DNA from: CAYYJM01 sp964471755 | GTDB lineage: Bacteria > Planctomycetota > Planctomycetia > Gemmatales > Gemmataceae | Direction of reading: 5' to 3' | DNA length: 22,282 nt | Assembly: GCA_964471755.1 (NCBI GenBank) | Contig: CAYYJM010000081.1 | Location: 1-22,282 of the forward strand | In this document: positions 14,427-20,869 of the stretch, piece after piece | Layout of the letters: each line of letters opens with the position of its first letter | Position numbering within the stretch: the stretch's first letter is position 1 | Translations under genes and position numbers: made by a program | The notes under the pieces: model-generated | Databases searched by the model: none | What the model saw: the letters and a program-made list of their open reading frames with translations, nothing else | What the model was told of the DNA's origin: nothing

Positions 14427-15131
14427 TTTCCATCCCTCCAACTCGCGTCTCCAGATCTCACGCCAGGTGACCAGCTTGGCGAACGTCAACGCCAGGAAGC
14501 CGATGGTCGCCTGGTTCCGATCGTCGTTCAGCGTCTCCGCGACCTCACGCCAGCGGGCGACCAAACCGGGCGAGTCGGCTCCGCGCATCAGGGGCACGAA
14601 CGACAACGCCGCCCGCGACACCTCGCCCGTGGCTACCGCTTCGACCACGGTAGTTGCCTCTACTTCCGAAAGCGTAAGGCCATCGACTCGGAGCCGCAAT
14701 CCCAATTCGGGGTCGGACGGGTTGGTGCTTTCCGGCTCGGCCCGCATGACGAATTCATCGGCCTGAGCCGGCCCGGTCAGGTAGACGATCTTGCACAAGA
14801 CCTGGTACGGAACGAACGGCTCGCGTTGAACGGGTATCTCACGATAGACCCGGAAACAATACTCGCCCAGGCGAGCAAGGGTACGGGGTCGTGGCGTTGT
14901 CTGGAACTCGACGACGAAGGCAAGGGGCGGCTGGGTGCCAGCATGATGGTTGAAGCCGGCGACCGTGTCGCAATGACGATCGGGTTCACCGGGCATGGCG
15001 AGCGTCTCTGTCGGCAGCCAGCGCTCGAACGAATAGGACCGGCTGATCCATGCCGGCAAGATCCAGCGCAGCAAGCCGTCGGCATCCACGCTCCGGGCCG
15101 CAGCCTTGCAGGCATGATCGTACTCGCTCAT
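14166..15131 (-). CDS. Rpn-like PD-(D/E)XK nuclease family protein, copy 1
   Basis: The 321-residue protein resembles the recombination-promoting nuclease (Rpn/YhgA) and DUF4351-type families. The nuclease core shows CDTVAGF (D55) and FVVEFQT (E75, Q77), matching the D...ExQ signature, then LARLGEYCFRVYREI. The C-terminal third (about 230-321) is helical and charged, with RLEQARETLIDQIPERFG and a conserved ending. Start: ATG at 15131. A GTG at 14426 lies in frame, 7 bases after GGAGGG, and could give an 86-residue C-terminal product. It also has an 8-residue insertion (IEGRSEGR) missing from the paralog. Known Rpn proteins are DNA nucleases proposed to act in phage defence or recombination; here that is inference. 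Confidence 0.8.
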   Translation of the reverse strand: MSEYDHACKAAARSVDADGLLRWILPAWISRSYSFERWLPTETLAMPGEPDRHCDTVAGFNHHAGTQPPLAFVVEFQTTPRPRTLARLGEYCFRVYREIPVQREPFVPYQVLCKIVYLTGPAQADEFVMRAEPESTNPSDPELGLRLRVDGLTLSEVEATTVVEAVATGEVSRAALSFVPLMRGADSPGLVARWREVAETLNDDRNQATIGFLALTFAKLVTWREIWRRELEGWKVEKSPYWEEIRAGGRIEGRSEGRLEQARETLIDQIPERFGTAVAVELTPHVRQMDDLAVLNRCLKLIVPGDLEQLRALLTATQSPA

Positions 15132-15166
15132 CGGTGGAACCCCGAAGTTTGGTGCCGGTCTTCCAA

Positions 15167-15390
15167 CTCGGGGCCTGGTTGGCGGGCTGACTACGCTGGC
15201 GATTGCTGCGTGGTGAGCAGGGCGCGGAGTTGCTCCAGATCGCCCGGAACGATCAGTTTCAGGCAGCGGTTCAGGACGGCCAGGTCGTCCACCTGGCGGA
15301 CGTGCGGCGTCAACTCCGTCGCCACCGCCGCTCCGAATCGCTCCGGGATCTGATCGATCAGCGTCTCGCGTGCCTGTTCCAGGCGGCCGC
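15167..15390. repeat. Duplicated segment, copy B (remnant of zinc-ribbon gene end plus 3' part of Rpn-like gene 2)
   Basis: This copy carries ctcggggcctgg(t)tggcgggctga, the last codons and stop of a zinc-ribbon gene that is otherwise absent here, followed by the 3' end of the second Rpn-like gene. It marks the boundary of a tandem duplication. Confidence 0.8.
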
Positions 15391-15433
15391 CAGCTCGGAT
15401 CTCTTCCCAGAAGGGAGACTTCTCGTAATTCAT
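15191..15433 (-). other. Possible internal translation product (C-terminal domain) of Rpn-like copy 2
   Basis: The in-frame ATG at 15433 follows GGAATGGAAGGC, with GGAA about 8 bases upstream. It would give an 80-residue peptide starting MNYEKSPFWEE, aligned with the internal GTG product of copy 1. The Shine-Dalgarno site is weaker than in copy 1. Confidence 0.35.
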
Positions 15434-16105
15434 GCCTTCCATTCCACGCCTCCAGTCTTCCAGCCAGGGCATCAGACGTGCGAACGTCAGTGCCAGAAAG
15501 GCGATCCGTATCCGGTCGCGTTCGTTTGGCAGGGCCTCGACCACCTCTCGCCAGCGTGCGACGACCGTTTTCGCGCCACGCAGGAGAGGCACGAACGCCA
15601 GAGCCGCCCGGGAAGTCATACCCTGGGCGACGGCTCCAACGGTTTTGCCGGCGTGCCTGGTGGAAAGGGTAACAGGGTCGGCGTTGACACTCAAGCTCGC
15701 CTTGAGACCAGCAACCGCTCCGGAGGCAAACTTGCCAGGCTGCTTCGACCCGGTGAGATAGACGACCACCAGGCGGACTTCATAGCGCACCACTGGCTCA
15801 ACCTGGTAGGGCACCTCACGATGGACACGGAAACCATACTCGCCCAGTCGGGGTAGGATCGGTCGCGGCAGCGTCTGGAATTCGATCACCTCCGCCACGG
15901 GACCGGCCAGGCCGTCGCGATGGCGGAAGCCGGCGACCGTGTCACAGCGTCGCTCGGGCTCGTCTGGCATGGCCAGCGTCTCGGTCGGCAGCCAGCCCGC
16001 GAATTCGTAGCCCTCGGCGAGGCGCGGCGGTGAAACCCAGTGCAGGAAGCCAGCTGCGTCGATGCCACGGGCCGCCAGTTTGCACGCCTGGTCGTAGTCG
16101 CTCAC
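15191..16105 (-). CDS. Rpn-like PD-(D/E)XK nuclease family protein, copy 2
   Basis: This is the 304-residue paralog of the preceding gene. I start it at the GTG at 16105 because the first residues (MSDYDQACK) then line up with MSEYDHACK of copy 1 and GGAGA lies 7 bases upstream; a longer frame reaches into purL. The core residues are at the same positions: CDTVAGF (D55) and EVIEFQT (E75, Q77). The middle (residues about 120-165) is strongly diverged, while the last 65 residues are nearly identical in both. An internal ATG at 15433 could give an 80-residue C-terminal product. It is divergent from purL with a 76-bp gap. Function by family: nuclease, possibly defence-related (inference). Confidence 0.8.
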   Translation of the reverse strand: MSDYDQACKLAARGIDAAGFLHWVSPPRLAEGYEFAGWLPTETLAMPDEPERRCDTVAGFRHRDGLAGPVAEVIEFQTLPRPILPRLGEYGFRVHREVPYQVEPVVRYEVRLVVVYLTGSKQPGKFASGAVAGLKASLSVNADPVTLSTRHAGKTVGAVAQGMTSRAALAFVPLLRGAKTVVARWREVVEALPNERDRIRIAFLALTFARLMPWLEDWRRGMEGMNYEKSPFWEEIRAGGRLEQARETLIDQIPERFGAAVATELTPHVRQVDDLAVLNRCLKLIVPGDLEQLRALLTTQQSPA

Positions 16106-16181
16106 GATCCGTCTCCAATCCCGCTCTGTTCCTTCATACCTTATCGGTAGAACGAACCACGGTAGCTTCGCGAGGTTACGC

Positions 16182-19049
16182 ATGCTCTGGGAACTTACAA
16201 TCCATCCGCGCGGCACCGATCGCGAGGCCGCTCGTGTCGTCGCCGAGTACGCGCTGCTGACGCACTCGTCGCCGGACGCCCGGCTCGTCTCGGCATCGGC
16301 TCGTGGCTACCTGCTCGAAGGCAACCTGTCACGCGGTCAGGCTCAGCACCTGACCGACGTGCTGCTCCTCGACGCCATCGCCGAGGAGGGCCGGCTCGGT
16401 GCGCTCAACGAGCATCATCGCTCGGACTGCCTGGCCACGGTCCTCTACAAGCCCGGCGTCATGGATCCCGCCACTCTCAGCGTCCACGAGGCCGCCCGCG
16501 ATCTGGGTCTGCCGGTTCTCGGTGTGCGGACCTTTCGACGCTACTTCGGACCACCGCTCGATCCGGCGGCGAAGGTGGCACTCTTCCGCAAGGTCCTCGC
16601 CAACGACGCCGTCGAGCAGGTCGTCGAGGGGCTGCTCTCGCTCGACCACCTCACCCTCGGCAGCGACTACAACTTCCGCAAGCTCATCGTGCCGCTGCGC
16701 GACCTCGACGACGATGGTCTCGTCCGTCTCAGCAAGGAAGGGCAGTTGGCGCTCACGCTGGCCGAGATGCAGACGATCCAGGGCCATTTCCGCGACCTGG
16801 GCCGTGATCCCACCGACGCTGAGTTGGAGTCGATCGCCCAGACCTGGTCGGAACACTGCTCCCACAAGACGCTCAAGGGGATCATCGACTTCAACGGCGA
16901 ACGGATCACGAACCTCCTCAAGCAGACGATCTTCGCCGCGACGCAGCAGCTTCGTCAGCAGTTCGGCCTGGACGACTGGTGCGTCAGCGTCTTCGTGGAC
17001 AATGCCGGCGTCGTGAAGTTCGACGAGCGGCACCACGTCTGCTTCAAGGTCGAGACGCACAACCGCCCCTCGGCGATCGAACCGTACGGCGGAGCGAACA
17101 CCGGCCTCGGCGGTGTCATCCGCGACGTGCTGGGCACCGGCCTCGGCGCACGGCCCATCTGCAATACGGACGTCTTCTGCTTCGCTCCGCCGGACACGCC
17201 GGTCGAGAGTCTGCCGCCGGGCGTGCTGCATCCGCGCACGATCATTCATGGCGTCGTCGCCGGGGTGCGCGACTACGGCAACCGCATGGGCATCCCGACG
17301 GTCAACGGAGCCGTCTGCTTCTCGGAGCGGTACCTCGGCAATCCGCTCGTCTTCTGTGGCACGGTCGGCCTCTTGCCCGTTGATCGCGTCGAGAAGGCGG
17401 CCCGGGCCGGCGACCTGATCGTCGCGCTCGGCGGACGAACCGGGCGCGACGGCATCCACGGTGCGACGTTCTCGTCGCTGGGCCTGTCGGAGGAATCGGA
17501 GACGGTCGGTGGCGGTGCGGTGCAGATCGGCAACGCCATCGAGGAGAAGAAGGTCATGGACGTGCTTCTCCAGGCCCGCGACCGGGGGCTCTACCATGCG
17601 GTCACCGACTGCGGCGCGGGTGGTTTCTCCAGCGCGGTCGGCGAGATGGCGGCCGAGCTGGGAGCGAGCGTCCAGCTCGACCGGGCGCTGCTCAAGTATC
17701 AGGGGCTGTCGTACACCGAGATCTGGATCTCCGAGTCGCAGGAGCGCATGGTCCTGGCCGTGCCGCCGGCATCGTGGCCGGCTCTGGAGCATCTCTGCGT
17801 CAGCGAGGGCGTCGAGGCCTTCGTCCTGGGCACCTTCGAGGCGACGGGCAAGCTGCGGCTCACCTACCGTGACGAGGTCGTCGCCGATCTCGACATGCAC
17901 TTCCTGCACGATGGCCGACCGGCGGTCGTTCGCCAGGCGACGTGGACGCCGCCGACCCTGCCCGATCCGGGCGTGCCCACCATCCCGGCCGATGGCTGCA
18001 ACGACCTGCTCCTGCGGAGCCTGCGTTCGCTCGATGTCTGCTCGAAGGAGTGGATCATCCGTCAGTACGACCACGAGGTGCAGGGCGGTAGCGTTCTCAA
18101 GCCACTGGTCGGCGTCCATGAAGATGGTCCGGGCGATGCCGCCGTGGTGCGGCCCGTCCTGGATAGCCTGCGCGGCGTCGTCATCGGCTGCGGCATCAAC
18201 GTTCACGCGGGCGATCTCGACCCGTACCGGATGGCGACGCTGGCCATCGACGAGGCGGTGCGGAACGTGGTCGCCGTCGGTGCGGACCCGGCCCGGATCG
18301 CACTGCTCGACAACTTCTGCTGGGGTCGGACGGATCGTGCGGAGACGCTGGGCTCGCTGGTGCGGGCGGCCCAGGCGTGCCGTGACGTGAGCCTCGCGTA
18401 CCGGATGCCGTTCATCAGCGGCAAGGACAGTCTCAACAACGAGTTCCAGTCGGCCGACCGGCACATCGTGATTCCGCCGACGCTGTTGATCTCGGCCCTC
18501 GGTCAGGTCGCCGACGTGCGTCGGTGTGTCAGCATGGACCTGAAGGAACCGGGCAACGTCCTTTACCTGGTCGGAGCGACGACGGCCGATCTGGGCGGCT
18601 CGCTGCTGTACCGACTGCTCGGTCAGACCGGCGGGACGGTGCCGCAGGCCGACCTGGCGACGGCACCGACGCTGTTCGCCCGGCTCCACCAGGCGATCGC
18701 GCGTGGACTGGTGCGAGCGAGCCATGATCTGAGCGAGGGTGGCCTTGCGGTCGCCGTCGCCGAGATGGCCTTCGCTGGTGGCGTCGGCGCGGACCTGACG
18801 GCGACCGGGCCGGCGGAGTTGCCCGATGTGGTGCGGCTATTCGCCGAATCGCCGACGCGCTTCGTGGTCGAGGTGAAGGCGGAGAAGGAGGCCGACTTCC
18901 AGGCATCGCTGCCGGGCGTGCCGCTGACGCGACTCGGCATGACGGTGAAGGAGTCGCGATTGCGGATCGCCGGCGTGAGCGGCGAGTGGCTCATCTGGCA
19001 GTCGCTGGCGGCACTGAAGGAGGCCTGGCAGCAGCCGTTGCGATGGTGA
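16182..19049 (+). CDS. purL: Phosphoribosylformylglycinamidine synthase, large PurL with PurS-like N-terminus
   Basis: This enzyme makes FGAM from FGAR, ATP and glutamine in purine synthesis. The product is 955 residues. The first about 180 residues hold two PurS-like halves (the second with KPGVMDPATLSVHEAARDLG and VRTFRRYFG), as in large PurLs where this part replaces the separate PurS protein. The synthase body follows: AQTWSEHCSHKTLKG near 222, KVETHNRPSAIEPYGGANTG near 290, and ISGKDSLNNEF near 745. There is no C-terminal glutaminase domain, so a separate PurQ must supply ammonia; none is in the window. The start ATG at 16182 has GAGG 6 bases upstream. The long antisense frame opposite it is a GC shadow. 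Confidence 0.93.
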   Translation: MLWELTIHPRGTDREAARVVAEYALLTHSSPDARLVSASARGYLLEGNLSRGQAQHLTDVLLLDAIAEEGRLGALNEHHRSDCLATVLYKPGVMDPATLSVHEAARDLGLPVLGVRTFRRYFGPPLDPAAKVALFRKVLANDAVEQVVEGLLSLDHLTLGSDYNFRKLIVPLRDLDDDGLVRLSKEGQLALTLAEMQTIQGHFRDLGRDPTDAELESIAQTWSEHCSHKTLKGIIDFNGERITNLLKQTIFAATQQLRQQFGLDDWCVSVFVDNAGVVKFDERHHVCFKVETHNRPSAIEPYGGANTGLGGVIRDVLGTGLGARPICNTDVFCFAPPDTPVESLPPGVLHPRTIIHGVVAGVRDYGNRMGIPTVNGAVCFSERYLGNPLVFCGTVGLLPVDRVEKAARAGDLIVALGGRTGRDGIHGATFSSLGLSEESETVGGGAVQIGNAIEEKKVMDVLLQARDRGLYHAVTDCGAGGFSSAVGEMAAELGASVQLDRALLKYQGLSYTEIWISESQERMVLAVPPASWPALEHLCVSEGVEAFVLGTFEATGKLRLTYRDEVVADLDMHFLHDGRPAVVRQATWTPPTLPDPGVPTIPADGCNDLLLRSLRSLDVCSKEWIIRQYDHEVQGGSVLKPLVGVHEDGPGDAAVVRPVLDSLRGVVIGCGINVHAGDLDPYRMATLAIDEAVRNVVAVGADPARIALLDNFCWGRTDRAETLGSLVRAAQACRDVSLAYRMPFISGKDSLNNEFQSADRHIVIPPTLLISALGQVADVRRCVSMDLKEPGNVLYLVGATTADLGGSLLYRLLGQTGGTVPQADLATAPTLFARLHQAIARGLVRASHDLSEGGLAVAVAEMAFAGGVGADLTATGPAELPDVVRLFAESPTRFVVEVKAEKEADFQASLPGVPLTRLGMTVKESRLRIAGVSGEWLIWQSLAALKEAWQQPLRW

Positions 19050-19079
19050 GAGTTCAGGAGAAATCTGGCGGGAGAAAAC

Positions 19080-19108
19080 TTGACAGGCAGGCGGGGCCGG
19101 GGTGAAAT
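19080..19108 (+). promoter_or_regulatory. Candidate promoter of the small accessory genes
   Basis: A perfect TTGACA (19080-19085) is followed after 17 bases by TGAAAT (19103-19108), four of six matches to the -10 consensus. The first motif of the repeat array begins 9 bp after this, close to the expected transcription start. Confidence 0.5.
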
Positions 19109-19117
19109 TACGGTGGA

Positions 19118-19189
19118 ATCATGTGCTGGCTCTTGCATCATGTGCCGGGGCGGCTCAATCATGTGCTGGCGCTGGTAATCATGTACCGG
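19118..19189 (+). repeat. Four-copy direct-repeat array, period about 20 bp
   Basis: ATCATGTGCTGG occurs with small changes at 19118, 19137, 19158 and 19178 (spacing 19, 21 and 20; last two bases GG in all, variable bases at positions 8 and 10). All copies are in the same orientation and about two helical turns apart. It could be an operator or iteron array, or the end of an insertion element with several transposase-binding repeats. Confidence 0.75.
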
Positions 19190-19197
19190 GCCGGTAC
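19183..19197. repeat. Palindrome at the end of the repeat array
   Basis: GTACCGG-G-CCGGTAC is a perfect inverted repeat with 7-bp arms and a one-base centre. It overlaps the fourth direct repeat. Confidence 0.7.
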
Positions 19198-19233
19198 CTG
19201 ACTCACTAGTTCGGCAAGAAGAGGTGGTCGGCT

Positions 19234-19611
19234 GTGTCCTACGACCTCGTGTTCTGGCGGCAGACGGCACCGCCAACCGCCACGCCGGTGGACACCTACC
19301 GCCGCCTCTGCCGTGGCGAACCGGTGGACGGCATCGGAGAACTCACGGCTGAGGAGGTCAGCGCGGCGTTCGCGGCGGAGTTCCCGGACCTGATCGCCGA
19401 GCCGAACGAGTTGCTCGGCCCGATGTTCTCAGTGCTGCTATACGTCCGCCCGCTCCGTGCGGTGTTCGTGGCCTGCTCGTGGAAGGTGTTGGAGCGGCCG
19501 GGCGTCGTCGAGCAGATCATCCGGGCCGGGCGGGACCGCTTGGGGTGCTGCTCCTTCGACCCGCAGTCGGGCGCGTTCGCCGAGGGGGCGGCGCCGCCCG
19601 GGCGGGCGTGA
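19234..19611 (+). CDS. Small protein of unknown function (accessory)
   Basis: This is a 125-residue protein beginning MSYDLVFWRQ from a GTG at 19234, with AGAGG about 9 bases upstream. It is acidic and compact, with predicted alternating helix and strand (LTAEEVSAAFAAEFPDLI, FSVLLYVRPLRAVFVACSW). There is no signal peptide or membrane segment. Many small planctomycete and actinobacterial proteins starting SYDLxFW look like this; some lie next to toxins and are suspected immunity-like proteins, but no toxin is visible here. It follows the promoter and repeat array and is itself followed by one of the 23-bp repeats. Confidence 0.7.
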   Translation: MSYDLVFWRQTAPPTATPVDTYRRLCRGEPVDGIGELTAEEVSAAFAAEFPDLIAEPNELLGPMFSVLLYVRPLRAVFVACSWKVLERPGVVEQIIRAGRDRLGCCSFDPQSGAFAEGAAPPGRA

Positions 19612-19652
19612 GGCCGGCGCGTCGCGGCAGTCGTGGCCCCAGCGCGAGGCAG

Positions 19653-19675
19653 CCGAACCCGGCGCTGCAGCAGAC
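19653..19675 (+). repeat. Cassette-end-like repeat, copy 1
   Basis: The 23 bases begin ccgaaccc and end gcagcagac. They match 20781-20803 at 19 of 23 positions. The copy starts 41 bp after the stop of the 19234 gene. Including one base upstream it reads GCCGAAC, the exact complement of GTTCGGC found at 19210-19216 just before that gene. Confidence 0.5.
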
Positions 19676-19726
19676 CCCGCCAACTGCATTGGTTGTGAGA
19701 TGTGACTCGGCGGTCGGGACAGGCAC

Positions 19727-20109
19727 ATGAATGTCCCCTTCTTCACGACCAGTGGCTTCAACCCAGAGGTGGCGATGGGTCTGGCGATCAGCGTCGGTTC
19801 GCTTGCCAACGGCCTCCGCGCCTGCCGGGAGGACCCGGATCCGGATTCGGACCCGGAGTTCCTGCGGCAACTGCGCGAGGAGTACGAAGACGTGAGCCGA
19901 CTCCTCCGGCACCACAAACTGCCGCCGCATCACGAACCGGAGGAGGTGCCAGACCTCGCCGAGCGCGGTGGAATCGGGTCGATCGCGTACTCTTCGTGGC
20001 ACCATCTCCGCCGGGTCGTGGCGTTCGTTGTCTCCTTCGCCGACGACTGCTTCGACCACCCTGCGGAGTATCAGGAGGTTCTCGACGACTGGCCGCATGA
20101 GAACCCGGC
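19727..20109 (+). pseudogene. Small protein of unknown function, left part (interrupted by an assembly scar)
   Basis: The frame starts MNVPFFTTSGFNPEVAMGL and is intact through HPAEYQEVLDDWPHENPA at 20109. After that the sequence switches to AT-rich DNA and reaches a false stop at 20125. The same last 54 bp reappear at 20246, and from there the frame continues with DNDLIESVVDCDASHIVCHSDCGGYFVPIDFPEALRE. The real gene is therefore probably 19727-20109 joined to 20300 onward. The HSDCGGYFVPIDF segment resembles a family of small planctomycete proteins that I know only as hypothetical. No function is claimed. Confidence 0.65.
20056..20109 (+). repeat. 54-bp identical segment, copy 1 (overlap of two contigs)
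   Basis: It is identical to 20246-20299 at an offset of 190 bp. One copy lies on each side of the AT-rich insert and the N gap, as expected if two overlapping contig ends were not merged. Confidence 0.9.
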
Positions 20110-20235
20110 AAACTATATTCAGTAATCACTTTTTAATGAGCTCATACAGCTCTTATACATAGAAATACAGCATCTCATATGTGATGCTTTTAATATAATT
20201 CTGCTTTAGCTCAAACTTGACCCCTAGGAATGACA
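20110..20235. other. AT-rich segment foreign to the surroundings, ending at an N gap
   Basis: About 126 bp with 32% G+C by count, in a region otherwise near 65%. It contains small palindromes (atgagctcat and gcatc..catatg..gatgc) but no gene. With the 10-N gap and the duplicated 54 bp, it is most simply a misassembled or contaminating contig end. Confidence 0.8.
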
Positions 20236-20245
20236 NNNNNNNNNN
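20236..20245. other. Assembly gap (10 unknown bases)
   Basis: A run of ten N, joining two contigs. A round length suggests an arbitrary gap. Confidence 0.99.
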
Positions 20246-20452
20246 CCACCCTGCGGAGTATCAGGAGGTTCTCGACGACTGGCCGCATGAGAACCCGGCC
20301 GACAACGATCTCATCGAAAGCGTGGTCGATTGCGATGCGTCCCACATCGTCTGCCACTCGGACTGCGGCGGGTACTTCGTGCCGATCGACTTCCCGGAGG
20401 CACTCCGCGAGGCGGACGCAGGTTGGACGGCTTCCAAGGCGAGGAGATTCAG
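20246..20452 (+). pseudogene. Small protein of unknown function, right part of the interrupted gene
   Basis: This is the continuation of the 19727 gene after the scar: it repeats HPAEYQEVLDDWPHENPA, then runs through HIVCHSDCGGYFVPIDFPEALREADAGW. After about 20430 the frame becomes basic and unlike a natural C-terminus. It stays open to 20936, overlapping the next gene in another frame. The true end is therefore unclear; a frameshift near 20430 is possible. The end given here is only the base before the next gene start. Confidence 0.5.
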
Positions 20453-20818
20453 ATGGGAGCATGGGACTCGACGGCCTGGGGCAACGACGATGCGGCTGAC
20501 TGGTGCGCTGAACTGTTCACCGCCACCAAGCTGGCCCAGCGGGTTGAAAAGGCGCTCAAGACCAGGGACGTGGAGGAGTACGCCGGCAAGATCCGGGCGG
20601 CGGCGTACCTGCTCGTCGCCCTCGGGCGTGCCTTCATCTGGCCGATCGAAGATCTGGACCGCCACCTCAAGTTGGCCATCGAGAAACGGGAGGCCATCAG
20701 CAAGCTGGACGACTATGCGGGGGACGAGAGCATCGCCGCCGAGATCGCGGAGTTGCGGTCGCGGTTGCAGTCCCGAGACACCGAACCAGACTCGGCAGCA
20801 GACGGCGGAGACGCGTAG
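20453..20818 (+). CDS. DUF4259-like small protein
   Basis: The 121-residue product starts MGAWDSTAWGNDDAADWCAEL, close to the MGAWGxxxFDNDDAxDW opening of the DUF4259 family, then runs as a helical protein (residues 25-110) with a charged tail. GAGGAG 6 bases before the ATG strongly supports this start. The family has no established function; members often occur in accessory regions with small immunity-like genes. The C-terminal codons overlap the second cassette-end-like repeat. Confidence 0.75.
   Translation: MGAWDSTAWGNDDAADWCAELFTATKLAQRVEKALKTRDVEEYAGKIRAAAYLLVALGRAFIWPIEDLDRHLKLAIEKREAISKLDDYAGDESIAAEIAELRSRLQSRDTEPDSAADGGDA
20781..20803 (+). repeat. Cassette-end-like repeat, copy 2
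   Basis: It matches 19653-19675 at 19 of 23 positions (ccgaacca...gcagcagac). It overlaps the last codons of the DUF4259-like gene. Confidence 0.5.
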
Positions 20819-20869
20819 GCTTGCTGGGATTCGTAGCTCGCTTGGGCCCCGCCATTTCATCTTCACCGT

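Noticed and set aside
16329..18725. 798-codon minus-strand frame opposite purL
   Set aside because: Asp/Arg-rich translation typical of the antisense of a GC-rich gene; no family resemblance, whereas purL is certain.
20236..20245. N run as a possible mobile-element insertion site
   Set aside because: The identical 54-bp flanks and AT-rich contig end are explained more simply by a failed contig merge.
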